From: Natronospirillum operosum
GTDB taxonomy: Bacteria > Pseudomonadota > Gammaproteobacteria > Pseudomonadales > Natronospirillaceae
Length of the DNA: 64,000 bases
Assembly (NCBI RefSeq): GCF_004768465.1
Contig: NZ_SRMF01000006.1
Span: 62,001-126,000 of the forward strand
Direction: 5' to 3'
Numbering within the stretch: position 1 is the first letter of the stretch; the number at the start of each line of letters is the position of its first letter. The notes beneath the pieces were generated by a model that worked only from the letters and a program-made list of their open reading frames with translations, was not told the DNA's origin and ran no database searches. The translations under genes were made by a program, and so were the position numbers. Below, one piece after another: positions 1 through 9,606 of this stretch.

Positions 1-1
1 G

Positions 2-628
2 ACCACCATGCTGATACTGGCCGTCGTCGCGGTCATTGCCCTCACCATATGGGCTCGTCGTCGCAAGCGCGATACCGGTGAAGAGTTTCCGGTACTCTGG
101 ACCTCATTGGGCATTCTGGTCGGCACCATGACTGTCGGCTACATCGCCACCGGTCAGCCACTGGTGTTTGAAATCCCCGAGCTGCGGGGCTTCAGCTTTG
201 ATGGCGGCATGCGTCTGCGTCCGGAACTGCTGGCGCTCTGGCTGGCACTGACCATCTACACCAGCACCTTCATTGCCGAGATCATCCGCTCCGGCATCCA
301 GTCGGTTTCACACGGTCAGACCGAGGCCTGTCGGGCCCTGTCGCTGTCCGAACGCCAACGCATGAAGCTGGTGGTACTGCCGCAGGCACTGCGGGTCATA
401 GTGCCGCCACTGACCAGCCAGTACCTGAACCTGACCAAGAACTCATCGCTGGCGGTGGCCATCGGCTACCCGGACCTGGTGTCGGTATTCCAGGGGACGG
501 CCCTCAACCAGACCGGACAGGCCATAGAAATCGTCGGCATGACGATGGCGGTCTATCTGCTGATCAGCCTGCTGGTTTCCGCCTTCATGAACTGGTTCAA
601 CAAGCGCGTCGCGCTGGTGGAGCGATAA
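2..628 (+). CDS. aapQ: Polar amino-acid ABC transporter permease, 3' part (AapQ-like)
   Basis: This is the C-terminal part of an inner-membrane permease. The reading frame is open at the left edge, so the start lies outside the window. The visible 206 or so residues contain hydrophobic spans and the permease EAA loop that contacts the ATPase (EACRALSLSERQRMKL, then PQALRVIVPP). In the HisMQ/GltK family such subunits form a heterodimer that moves amino acids across the inner membrane. The next permease starts one base after this stop codon, and an ATPase gene follows, the aapQMP order. The periplasmic binding protein (aapJ) is expected just upstream. The exact amino-acid specificity cannot be read from sequence. 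Confidence 0.9.
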   Translation, partial: TTMLILAVVAVIALTIWARRRKRDTGEEFPVLWTSLGILVGTMTVGYIATGQPLVFEIPELRGFSFDGGMRLRPELLALWLALTIYTSTFIAEIIRSGIQSVSHGQTEACRALSLSERQRMKLVVLPQALRVIVPPLTSQYLNLTKNSSLAVAIGYPDLVSVFQGTALNQTGQAIEIVGMTMAVYLLISLLVSAFMNWFNKRVALVER

Positions 629-629
629 C

Positions 630-1724
630 ATGCCTTTTACTCCGACACCTGCGCGTCCGGCCCCGATCTCCCAGATGGGTGTCATCGGCTGGCTGCGCAA
701 GAATCTGTTTTCCAATATTCCCAATACGCTGCTGAGCCTGGTGGCGCTGTATGTCGTCTGGCAGGTCCTGTCGTCCGTCATCAGTTGGGCTTTCATCAAT
801 GCCGACTGGGTTGGCAGCAGCCGGGCAGACTGCACCAGCGACGGGGCCTGCTGGGTCTTCGTCAGCGTACGCCTCAACCAGTTCATCTACGGTTTCTACC
901 CGGCTGAGGCACGCTGGCGACCCAACCTGGCCTTTGCCCTGCTGGTCGGCTTTCTGATCTGGCTGGCTGTGCCGCGCATTCCCTACAAGAAGCTGGGCGG
1001 CATTCTGGCGCTGACGGCATTTCCGGTGGCGGCCTACTTCCTGCTCTATGGCGGTGCCTTTGGCCTGCCGGTTGTGCCGACCAGCCGCTGGGGCGGTCTG
1101 CTGCTGACCATCGTACTGGCCGTGATCGGCATCGTGCTGGCCATGCCCATCGGCATTGCGCTGGCCCTGGGCCGACGCAGCAACATGCCGGCCGTGCGTC
1201 TGGTCTGTACCATCTTTATCGAGTTCTGGCGCGGTGTACCACTGATCACCATTCTGTTCATGGCATCCGTCATGCTGCCGCTGTTCTTTGCCGAAGGGGT
1301 ATCGATTGACCGCCTGATCAGGGCGCTGATCGGTATCACGCTGTTCCAGTCAGCCTATATGGCGGAAGTGGTGCGCGGCGGCCTGCAGGCGCTGGGCAAG
1401 GGGCAGTACGAAGCCGCCGACGCCCTCGGGTTGTCCTACTGGCAGAAGATGAACCTGATCATTCTGCCGCAGGCACTGAAGATCATGATCCCCGGCATCG
1501 TGAACACTACCATTTCCCTGTGGAAGGACACCAGTCTGGTGGTCATCATCGGTCTGCTCGAGGTGCTGGGTCAGGTACGCCAGGCACTGGCCGACCCCAA
1601 CTGGCTGGGCTTCCCGGCCGAAGGCTATATCTTTGCAGCCCTGACCTTCTGGGTTTTCTGTTTCAGCATGTCGCGGTTCAGCCAGTATCTGGAAAGACGC
1701 CTCGACACCGGCCACAAGAATTAA
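630..1724 (+). CDS. aapM: Polar amino-acid ABC transporter permease AapM-like
   Basis: A 364-residue inner-membrane permease and second half of the channel. The start has a GGAG ribosome site 8 nt upstream, inside the end of aapQ. It has an N-terminal membrane segment near residues 30-50, a long inserted region, and a C-terminal HisMQ-type permease domain from about residue 155. That domain carries the EAA motif ([26 protein letters not shown]). The extended N-terminus and length are typical of AapM rather than of the shorter HisM or GltK subunits. It is translated in one operon with the genes on either side, with spacings of 1 and 13 bp. Confidence 0.92.
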   Translation: MPFTPTPARPAPISQMGVIGWLRKNLFSNIPNTLLSLVALYVVWQVLSSVISWAFINADWVGSSRADCTSDGACWVFVSVRLNQFIYGFYPAEARWRPNLAFALLVGFLIWLAVPRIPYKKLGGILALTAFPVAAYFLLYGGAFGLPVVPTSRWGGLLLTIVLAVIGIVLAMPIGIALALGRRSNMPAVRLVCTIFIEFWRGVPLITILFMASVMLPLFFAEGVSIDRLIRALIGITLFQSAYMAEVVRGGLQALGKGQYEAADALGLSYWQKMNLIILPQALKIMIPGIVNTTISLWKDTSLVVIIGLLEVLGQVRQALADPNWLGFPAEGYIFAALTFWVFCFSMSRFSQYLERRLDTGHKN

Positions 1725-1737
1725 CGGAGCGACAGTC

Positions 1738-2502
<765 letters not shown>

Positions 2503-2524
2503 GCCCCGGCTCCTGCCACCAATA

Positions 2525-2586
2525 CTGACCGCGTCTCTGTACAAGGGCCCTGCACAAGGGTCCTGCACAGAAAAAGGCGCGGTCAG
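2525..2586. repeat. Inverted repeat with internal tandem 13-mers between convergent genes
   Basis: CTGACCGCG at 2525-2533 pairs exactly with CGCGGTCAG at 2578-2586. Between them lie two near-identical 13-base units (CAAGGGyCCTGCA). The right arm overlaps the stop of the chemoreceptor gene. There is no clear T-run, so a terminator role is possible but unproven. Confidence 0.4.
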
Positions 2587-4931
2587 TCTTCAACCTGCCA
2601 CTGCCCCGCACCGTCCTTTAGTTCCGTCGCAACCTGCTGCAACCGCTGGCAATCTTCCGCATTGGCCTGCGCCTTTGCTTCCAGCTGCGAAGCGGCTGAG
2701 AATGAAGCGGCCATCTGCTCGGCCAGGTCCGTCGTGACCTGCCGCTGGTCATCCGACCCCTGCACAATGTCCTGGCTGGCATCCACAATCACATGCAGTG
2801 AAGCACTGATACTGTCCAGGGCCTGTTGAGCTGTTTCCGCGACCGAAGTCAGTTCATTGGAACGCCCAAAGGTAGTCTGCATCTCGGCCTGGGCCTCGGT
2901 GGCTCTCTGCCCGAGGCCTTCCACAATGGCATGAATCTCACCGGTCGCGTCCGTCGAACGTTGCGCCAACTGGCGAACTTCATCGGCTACCACCGAAAAG
3001 CCCCGACCATGTTCGCCGGCTCGGGCCGCCTCGATGGCTGCATTCAGGGCCAGCAGGTTCGTCTGGTCGGCTATCTGGGTGATCACATCCAGCACCTGCT
3101 GAATCTGCTCGAATTCGCTGGCCAGGCTCTCCACCGTCTGTGTCGTTTTCTGCACCCCGGTAGCCATACTCTGAACGCCGCCGATCACCTGCTGGATGGT
3201 GGTACTGCTGTCGCTGATGGTGCGGTCCGCCTCCCCGGTCAGGTCCACCGCCACCTGGGCTTTCTCATGCACTCTGTCTGCACTGTTCACCAGGCGCTCG
3301 ATCATGCGCCGCACATTCTGATTGCGGGCGCCTTCCTCCCTCAGCATGGCCAGCGTCTGGTCCGAACCGGCACTGAGAGAATGGGCGGCTTCATCAACCG
3401 TGGCCGATGAGGCACGAATCACACTGACGGAAGCGGCAATGCTGTCCAGCAGACCATTCAGCGCCAGGGAGATCTGGCCGATCTCGTCACGCCCGGTGAC
3501 CGGTGTGCGCCGCGTCAGATCATGCTGGGTCTGAATATCGGTAATGCTCTGCTGCAGTCGGGATACCGGCCGACTCAGGGAGCGCGCCAACCAGAGAGCT
3601 GCCAGCCCGGCCAGCACCAGTATGGCCAGGGTTACCAGAGCGGCAGAAGTCAGAATCTGATTACGCAGATCCTGTCCCGCTATCAGGGCTTCACCGGCTT
3701 CAAGCTCGGTCAGCAGTACCCAGTCCGCACCACCGACGGCAAGAGGCTGGAAGCTCCCCAGCACCTGCCGGTCAAGGGGGTTGATGTAGCGCCCGACACC
3801 CCCCTGACCCGCCAGTGCCTGTTCAATGCCACTGCTGCTCAGCCGAACCCGACCAGCCGCAGATTCGCTGACACGCATGGCTTCTGCCTGATCGTCAGAC
3901 AAATCCGGCAACTGTGCCATAAACCCTTCAGGATCCCGCTCAAACTCCCGTTTCCCGGTTATCAGCAAGCCGGTTGGGTCGACCAGATAGGAGTCACCGG
4001 TTTCGCCCAAACCAAGCTCGGCACGTGCGCCCTGATTCGACAAGGTGGCATGCAGCTGGGCCGAGGACACTCGGGCAACAAAAACACCATACAGCTCAGC
4101 CTCTCCATCCGAGAGATCATACATCGGCATGGCCATGAAGGCGGTGAATTCGCCCAGCGCCGGCGCATACGCACTGAAAGGGGTCAAAATCGGGCTGTCT
4201 TCGGGCCCCAGTTCCAGAGCCTGTTCGTAAGCCGTCTGCAGGCCGGTACCCTGCAACCAGGGGTCCTCGACACTGGCTGCAAACTCCGGCAACTTGCGTG
4301 CACTGTAGAAGACATCCCCGGCCGGGCTGATGATGTAGGCATCGGCAAAGTTGTAGTATGTCATCAGTTCCCGCACCAGCGGATGCAGGCTCCGATGCGC
4401 AATGCTGTAACGAGTGCGGTCCTCGACGTTGGTCAGACTCAGCTTTTCATCCCAGTCTCCGGGCGAGTCCACCAGGTAGTAGTACTTGAGCACGCTATGC
4501 GGCCAGCTTCGACTGGCCACCAGACTGCTCGCATCGAAGTCCGCTCCCGGCATCTGCATGGTCAGAGCACTGCCGAACCCGGAGTCCCAGTAATCACGCA
4601 GTGCCGCTCGAACTTCCTCCTCCTCATCCGCCAGCGCATTGACCACCGCATTGAGCTGATAGCCGTTAAAGGCAGAGATCATATTGGCCGTCGACTGCCT
4701 GACCTGGGCATTGCGGGTAAAGCCAACAACCTGCTGTTGCAGGTTCTGCAGATAGTCCTGCAGGCGCCGCTGCTGGGCTTCGCTGATCAGCTCGATGCGC
4801 AGATCCGCCTGCTCTGAAAGCAGGGCCTGCCCGGCCCTGAGGCTCACTGAACTGATCAGCACACTGGCTGTTACTGCTGCCAGCAATGACAGCCCCAACA
4901 CTACCAATAACAACTTATGTTTCAGATTCAT
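2583..4931 (-). CDS. Methyl-accepting chemotaxis protein with dCache sensor
   Basis: A transmembrane chemoreceptor of about 782 residues. From the chosen ATG (MNLKHKLLL) it has TM1 at about 7-28, a long periplasmic double-Cache-like ligand domain at about 30-425, TM2 near 427-449, and a HAMP linker. The cytoplasmic signalling hairpin has the highly conserved tip [20 protein letters not shown] that docks CheA and CheW. In-frame ATGs at 4946 and 4949 and a TTG at 4955 lie upstream. None of these starts has a clear ribosome site, so the start is uncertain by up to 8 codons. No C-terminal CheR-binding pentapeptide is visible. It stands alone, facing the amino-acid transporter. An amino-acid ligand would fit that neighbour but is only a guess. 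Confidence 0.93.
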   Translation of the reverse strand: MNLKHKLLLVVLGLSLLAAVTASVLISSVSLRAGQALLSEQADLRIELISEAQQRRLQDYLQNLQQQVVGFTRNAQVRQSTANMISAFNGYQLNAVVNALADEEEEVRAALRDYWDSGFGSALTMQMPGADFDASSLVASRSWPHSVLKYYYLVDSPGDWDEKLSLTNVEDRTRYSIAHRSLHPLVRELMTYYNFADAYIISPAGDVFYSARKLPEFAASVEDPWLQGTGLQTAYEQALELGPEDSPILTPFSAYAPALGEFTAFMAMPMYDLSDGEAELYGVFVARVSSAQLHATLSNQGARAELGLGETGDSYLVDPTGLLITGKREFERDPEGFMAQLPDLSDDQAEAMRVSESAAGRVRLSSSGIEQALAGQGGVGRYINPLDRQVLGSFQPLAVGGADWVLLTELEAGEALIAGQDLRNQILTSAALVTLAILVLAGLAALWLARSLSRPVSRLQQSITDIQTQHDLTRRTPVTGRDEIGQISLALNGLLDSIAASVSVIRASSATVDEAAHSLSAGSDQTLAMLREEGARNQNVRRMIERLVNSADRVHEKAQVAVDLTGEADRTISDSSTTIQQVIGGVQSMATGVQKTTQTVESLASEFEQIQQVLDVITQIADQTNLLALNAAIEAARAGEHGRGFSVVADEVRQLAQRSTDATGEIHAIVEGLGQRATEAQAEMQTTFGRSNELTSVAETAQQALDSISASLHVIVDASQDIVQGSDDQRQVTTDLAEQMAASFSAASQLEAKAQANAEDCQRLQQVATELKDGAGQWQVED

Positions 4932-5115
4932 TGTATAGAGGACCATCATAGTCAATGACCGGAGGCACTCTGTGCAGACAGAATGCCTCCATTACCCGCC
5001 CGATCAGGCAAGTATCATGCCGCTATGCTGACGACTCTCTGTGACGTCGGTATGACTGACATGATGAAATGCCGGGCAGGCTGTCCTCTCGACATCGGCA
5101 GCCGAGGCCGAACCT

Positions 5116-6093
5116 TTATGACAACGATGTGCGGTTCCAGTCATCCAGTCCCAGCAGACGTCGCCCCAATGGGCTCAGTTCTGCGCGCGCATACCGATGC
5201 TGTTCCCAGCCGCGCGGGTCGCCTGGAAAGGCATAGCCTTCGGGGGCCACTCGATCACGCCAGGAGCGGATGCGCCATTCCCGCACCACCTCGTTGTCCT
5301 CCTCTGCCGGCACCATGGCGATGTACTGCGCCAGCCGCACCTGATCCGACCGGTTGGGCTTGATGCCGTGCGCCAGCAGACTGTTGAAAATCAGCAGATC
5401 ACCGGCCTGCATGGGCACGAACTCGACCGGATAGCCGCAGTCGGCCCCGGGTGAAAACGGGTCGCGATCTGCCGGCTGGCGGGCACGCCACTCGTCAAAG
5501 TGGTGGAACAGCTGCGGCACACACTGAAAACCGCCGGTATCCGGCGTGGTATCGGACAGCGCCAGCACGCCCTGTACATTGACTGGCAGCGGGTCCAGCG
5601 TGGTGTTGGCATCCCAGTGGATGAAGCCGTCGAAATCCCGCCCCGAACGATTGGGCGGGTTCAGGTTGGCGCGGTCTATGGTGACCCAGAGGTCTTCCCG
5701 GTCCCATATGTCGACAAAGGCGTCATACACTTTCTTGGTCTGGCGGTTGTCCCACAGCACCTGATGGTTGTAGCACTCCACCATGCCGCTGTTGTTCAGT
5801 TCCTGCATGGCATGGTCGCGCAACTGGGGGCGGTACCAGCTGTCCGGGTCATCCGGTGACATCTCCTGAAATTCCCACAACAGGGCGCGGGTTCGTTCGA
5901 TCTGCTCCGGTGCAATGGCCTGCCGCACCACCACATAGCCGTAGTTCTGCCAGAACGCCCAGTCCGCCTCCGACAGCACGCGCAGCGGGCGCGTCTTGCG
6001 AATATCCGCCAGCGGCGTGCTGAACGTATTGGAAACACTGTTGTTGCCGGGCTGGCCCTCACCAAAACCATAGCGATTCTTGACCGTCTGCAT
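5116..6093 (-). CDS. Phytanoyl-CoA dioxygenase (PhyH) family Fe(II)/2-oxoglutarate oxygenase
   Basis: A predicted cytoplasmic Fe(II)/2-oxoglutarate-dependent hydroxylase of 325 residues. The metal-binding facial triad is visible: His-x-Asp in FIHWDANT, and the distal His in LLAHGIKPN, followed by the 2-oxoglutarate-anchoring Arg in SDQVRLAQY. The start at 6093 is preferred because GAGG lies 9 nt upstream; an in-frame ATG 30 nt earlier has no well-placed ribosome site. It is divergent from an AraC-type regulator across a 169-bp gap, a common arrangement for a regulator and its target. The substrate is unknown: PhyH proteins act on acyl-CoAs, osmolytes, phosphonates and small metabolites, and nothing here discriminates. 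Confidence 0.88.
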   Translation of the reverse strand: MQTVKNRYGFGEGQPGNNSVSNTFSTPLADIRKTRPLRVLSEADWAFWQNYGYVVVRQAIAPEQIERTRALLWEFQEMSPDDPDSWYRPQLRDHAMQELNNSGMVECYNHQVLWDNRQTKKVYDAFVDIWDREDLWVTIDRANLNPPNRSGRDFDGFIHWDANTTLDPLPVNVQGVLALSDTTPDTGGFQCVPQLFHHFDEWRARQPADRDPFSPGADCGYPVEFVPMQAGDLLIFNSLLAHGIKPNRSDQVRLAQYIAMVPAEEDNEVVREWRIRSWRDRVAPEGYAFPGDPRGWEQHRYARAELSPLGRRLLGLDDWNRTSLS

Positions 6094-6262
6094 GCCTTGT
6101 GTCCTCTTGTTGTGGGAATGCATACCCTGATGGTACCGATGGGCGGGCGCTCAGGTGGTGGTAATGAGTCGAATACTGATGAAATTCGCTCATTCCATGC
6201 GTGCAGTCTGCGTCAATGCTATGATCATCTGCAGCCCCCATCCCGGAAGCGATCAGCGATCA

Positions 6263-7186
6263 ATGAAAGCCCAGTTCGAAACCGTTCACCACAGCCCCGA
6301 CACCTCGTGGCGCTTCTTTCTGCGTGAACTGGATGAGCTGCCCTTTGAATGGCACTACCACCCGGAATACGAGCTGACTCTGACCGTCAACAGCAGCGGT
6401 GAACGTTATGTGGGCGATCACATCGCGACCTATCAGAGCGGCGATCTGGTGCTGCTGGGCCCCAACCTGCCCCACAGCTGGGCCTCCCGTCGCCGCGACG
6501 ATGAGCGTCAGCCGCACCGGGTCTACGTGCTCTGGTTCCGTCAGGACCTGATGGACCGCCTGACCGGCTCCTTCCCCGAGTTTGCCAACTGGCAGTCACT
6601 GTTGTGGCAGTGTCGCCGCGGGCTGGCCTGGTCCGCTGCCGTGACCCACGGCCTCGAGCCCCTGTTTCGGCAGTTGCCGGAGGCCACGCCGGAACAGCGG
6701 CTGATCGTGCTGCTCGACATCCTGCGCCGCCTGCATCAGGAGCACGCCGAACCCCTGGCTTCTGCGGCCTTTGACAGCCAGACCCGCCCCGGCACCGAGC
6801 AGCGTCAGCTCAGTGCCCTGCTGGACACCCTGCACCAGCAATTCCGGGAACCGCTGACCACGGAGATGCTGGCTCGCCAGCACTTCATGAGTGTCAGTAC
6901 CCTGAACCGCTTCTTTCGCCGGCAGATGAATCAGAGCCCGCATCAGTATCTGACCCAGGTCCGTCTGGGCCATGCCTGCGCCCAACTGATCAGCACCGAC
7001 CGCCCGGTAGCCGTAATCGCCGAAGCCAGCGGCTTTGGCAACCTGTCCAACTTCAACCGGCACTTCCGGCTGCACAAGGGCATGACCCCGCGCGTCTTCC
7101 GCGCTTCCTTCCAGACGCGCAAGCCGCCACCCGGATTCAGCAGTAAACTGGCCTCAGCTCTTGCCGACGATCTGACAGTCCGTTAG
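6263..7186 (+). CDS. AraC-family transcriptional regulator with cupin sensor domain
   Basis: A DNA-binding regulator of about 307 residues. The N-terminal part (EWHYHPEYELTL, then GDLVLLGPNLPHSW) is a cupin-type ligand domain. The C-terminal 100 residues form the double helix-turn-helix of the family, with the second motif ending FGNLSNFNRHFRLHKGMTPRVFR. The frame is open back to 6155, but MKAQFETVHH at 6263 is the most typical start, and the residues before it look untranslated. It is divergent from the PhyH oxygenase gene, which is its most likely target. Confidence 0.88.
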   Translation: MKAQFETVHHSPDTSWRFFLRELDELPFEWHYHPEYELTLTVNSSGERYVGDHIATYQSGDLVLLGPNLPHSWASRRRDDERQPHRVYVLWFRQDLMDRLTGSFPEFANWQSLLWQCRRGLAWSAAVTHGLEPLFRQLPEATPEQRLIVLLDILRRLHQEHAEPLASAAFDSQTRPGTEQRQLSALLDTLHQQFREPLTTEMLARQHFMSVSTLNRFFRRQMNQSPHQYLTQVRLGHACAQLISTDRPVAVIAEASGFGNLSNFNRHFRLHKGMTPRVFRASFQTRKPPPGFSSKLASALADDLTVR

Positions 7187-7221
7187 TTTGCTTGCATTCA
7201 TACACAGCAGGAATCCCAAGG

Positions 7222-8298
7222 ATGACAGCACAGCCTCTTCCCGACGGCCTCAGCGTTACACCGCTCGGTCATGACCTCGATGCCGATATTCAGGCCCATC
7301 TGGACCAGCAGACCAAACCGCCGGGCTCACTGGGTCAACTGGAAACCATTGCCGCCCAGGTCGCTCGCGTGCAGGGCACGCTGCATCCGGTCTCAGCTCC
7401 GGTCTGGCATGGCGTCTTTGCTGCCGACCACGGCATCTGCAGTGAGCAGGTCAGCCCCTTTCCCAGCTCGGTTACCGCCCAGATGGTGCACAACTTTCTG
7501 CAGGGTGGCGCCGCCATCAATGTGTTCTGCCGGGAAGAGCAGGTGCAGTTGCACATCATTGATGCCGGTGTCGATGCCGACCTGCCCGAACATCCCCAGT
7601 TGCTGCATCGTTCGGCCGGCCGCGGCACGCGGGCCTTCAATCGCGAAGCGGCCATGAGCGCCGAGCAACTGCAGCATTGCCTCAGCGCGGGCGCAGAGGT
7701 GATTGACCAGCAGGCGGCAGATGCCCGCGTGATCAGCCTGGGGGACATGGGCATCGGCAACACCACCACCAGTGCCGCCGTCCTGAGCGCCATCCTGCAA
7801 CAACCACCTGCTTCTCTGGTGGGTGCCGGCACCGGGGCTTCCACAGCCATGCAGCAACAGAAGGTCCGCGTGATCGAACAGGCCATGGAACGACATGGCG
7901 CCGAGCTGACCACACCGCTCGGTTGTCTGCGTTGTGTGGGCGGTTTCGAGATCGCCATGATGACAGGTGCCTTTTTGCGCGCCGCCGCACAACGCAAGCT
8001 GGTGCTGGTCGATGGCTTTATCGCCACCGCGGCCTGGTCCGTCGCCGCAGCTCTGCAGCCGGCCATTCGCGACTACACCCTGTTCGCCCACTGCAGTGAC
8101 GAACGGGGCCATGCGCACGCCCTGGAGGCCCTGCAGGCAACACCGCTGCTGCACCTGGGCATGCGCCTGGGTGAAGGCACCGGTGCCCTCGCCGCTGCGC
8201 CCCTGGTGCGTCTGGCTGTCGCCCTGTTCAATGACATGGCGACCTTCGCCAGCGCCGGTGTTGACAACCGGGAACCCGAGGCCGGCACCGATGGCTGA
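7222..8298 (+). CDS. cobT: Nicotinate-nucleotide--dimethylbenzimidazole phosphoribosyltransferase
   Basis: CobT makes alpha-ribazole phosphate from a lower-ligand base and nicotinate mononucleotide, for the nucleotide loop of cobalamin. The 358-residue protein shows the family's KPPGSLGQLE near the N-terminus, GDMGIGNTTTSAAV in the middle, and the C-terminal MRLGEGTGA segment that holds the catalytic Glu. ATG 7222 is chosen because AGGA lies 9 nt upstream; an in-frame codon at 7192 lacks one. It overlaps cobS by 8 bp, and cobC follows at once, giving a compact lower-ligand cluster. No cobalamin riboswitch is visible in the 35 bp before it. Confidence 0.96.
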   Translation: MTAQPLPDGLSVTPLGHDLDADIQAHLDQQTKPPGSLGQLETIAAQVARVQGTLHPVSAPVWHGVFAADHGICSEQVSPFPSSVTAQMVHNFLQGGAAINVFCREEQVQLHIIDAGVDADLPEHPQLLHRSAGRGTRAFNREAAMSAEQLQHCLSAGAEVIDQQAADARVISLGDMGIGNTTTSAAVLSAILQQPPASLVGAGTGASTAMQQQKVRVIEQAMERHGAELTTPLGCLRCVGGFEIAMMTGAFLRAAAQRKLVLVDGFIATAAWSVAAALQPAIRDYTLFAHCSDERGHAHALEALQATPLLHLGMRLGEGTGALAAAPLVRLAVALFNDMATFASAGVDNREPEAGTDG

Positions 8299-9070
8299 AC
8301 AGGGCACTCCGGCCGGACTTCTGCGGCGAGAATGGCAGGCGTTCTGGCTGGCCGTGGGGTTCCTGACCCGCGTGCCAATGCCGTTGCGGATCGACTATAG
8401 CCCGCAATTGATGAACCAGTGCAGCCTGTACTTTCCGCTGGTCGGTCTGTTGCTGGGCGCTCTCTATGCCGGTCTGTACAGTCTGTTCATACTGCTGTGG
8501 ACACCGCTGGTCGCGGTGCTGCTGGTACTCGCCATGCATCTCTGGCTGACCGGCGCCTTTCATGAAGACGGTCTTGCCGACAGCGTGGATGCACTGGGTG
8601 GTGGTGCAGACCGGGAAGCTCGGCTCACCATCATGAAAGACAGCAGCATTGGTACCTATGGCAGTGTGGCGCTGCTTATGGCACTGGCGCTGAAGGCCGC
8701 CCTGCTGGTGGGCCTGGAGCAGGTCTGGCTGGCTCTGCTGGTCGTGCCCTGTGTCAGCCGGCTGACGCCCCTGTTGCTGATGCGCCTGCTGCCCTATGTC
8801 ACCCGCACCGAGCAGACCAAAACCAGCCCCGTGGCAGAAAGCTTCAGCGGGCGTCGCCTGGCACTGGCAACGCTGGGTGTCATGCTGGTTGCTCTGGTCT
8901 CCGGCACCGGCTTTGTCAGCCTGATTGCAGTCAGCCTGATCACCCTGTACTGGGGCTGGACTCTGAAACGACAACTGGGCGGCTACACCGGGGATGCGCT
9001 GGGGGCCAGCGTGGTGCTGACCGAACTGCTGTGGCTGCTGGCTCTGGCCGCACCCGGCCTGGGGCTGTAG
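8291..9070 (+). CDS. cobS: Adenosylcobinamide-GDP ribazoletransferase (cobalamin synthase)
   Basis: An integral membrane enzyme of 259 residues that joins adenosylcobinamide-GDP to alpha-ribazole (phosphate), the last condensation in cobalamin assembly. The start MAEQGTPAGLLRREW overlaps the cobT stop by 8 bp, which indicates translational coupling. The polytopic hydrophobic protein carries the family's acidic signature around residues 80-100 (FHEDGLADSVDALGGG, with the following Arg and Lys). cobC starts 2 bp after its stop. Confidence 0.95.
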   Translation: MAEQGTPAGLLRREWQAFWLAVGFLTRVPMPLRIDYSPQLMNQCSLYFPLVGLLLGALYAGLYSLFILLWTPLVAVLLVLAMHLWLTGAFHEDGLADSVDALGGGADREARLTIMKDSSIGTYGSVALLMALALKAALLVGLEQVWLALLVVPCVSRLTPLLLMRLLPYVTRTEQTKTSPVAESFSGRRLALATLGVMLVALVSGTGFVSLIAVSLITLYWGWTLKRQLGGYTGDALGASVVLTELLWLLALAAPGLGL

Positions 9071-9072
9071 GC

Positions 9073-9606
9073 ATGCGCCTGTGCCTGGTGCGACACGGAC
9101 CGCCGGCGCACACCGATTGCTGTTATGGCTGGCATGATATCCCGCTGGCCGAATCACCACAGAGCACGGCAGAATCAGTTGCCCGCCGATTGCCCGCCTG
9201 GGCCCTGCAGCCGGATACGCCGCTACTGACCAGCCCCTCGGTGCGCTGTGCCGATCTCGCCCGGGCGCTGAGTAAAGGCCGGTCTGTGCAGCCGGACGCG
9301 CGCCTGCGCGAAGTCCATTTCGGCGCCTGGGAGGGTCAGCGCTGGGACGAGATTCCGCGCGCCGCACTGGATAGCTGGGCCAAAGACCCGTTCGGTTTCA
9401 GTTTCCCGGGCGGCGAGTCGGTACCCGACTTTATTGCCCGTTGCCAGTCCATGCTGGCTGAGCTGCCCCCGCAGGCCCTGCTAGTAACCCATGCTGGCGT
9501 GATCCGCGCCTTCATGCACCTGCACCACGGGGTGCCACTGGCGGAGGCCTATGCCCGTCCCATACCCTACGCCGCAGTTCAGATGCTGGTTACAGACACC
9601 GACTGA
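9073..9606 (+). CDS. cobC: Alpha-ribazole phosphatase (histidine phosphatase family)
   Basis: A 177-residue histidine phosphatase expected to remove the 5'-phosphate of alpha-ribazole phosphate or of cobalamin phosphate. The phosphohistidine motif LVRHGPP is at residues 4-10, and the second catalytic His is in VTHAGVIRAFMH. ATG 9073, two bases after cobS, is chosen over a longer in-frame codon at 9031 because the sequence from MRLCLVRHG starts as the family does. The operon context supports CobC over a general phosphoglycerate-mutase-like enzyme. Its 3' end overlaps the convergent lpd gene by 28 bp. Confidence 0.92.
   Translation: MRLCLVRHGPPAHTDCCYGWHDIPLAESPQSTAESVARRLPAWALQPDTPLLTSPSVRCADLARALSKGRSVQPDARLREVHFGAWEGQRWDEIPRAALDSWAKDPFGFSFPGGESVPDFIARCQSMLAELPPQALLVTHAGVIRAFMHLHHGVPLAEAYARPIPYAAVQMLVTDTD

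Noticed and set aside
3522-4817. 431-codon open frame opposite the chemoreceptor gene
   Set aside because: Shadow of the sensor domain; no start signal or known motif.
7187-7221. Cobalamin riboswitch before cobT
   Set aside because: The gap is far too short and lacks the conserved blocks seen before nrdA.
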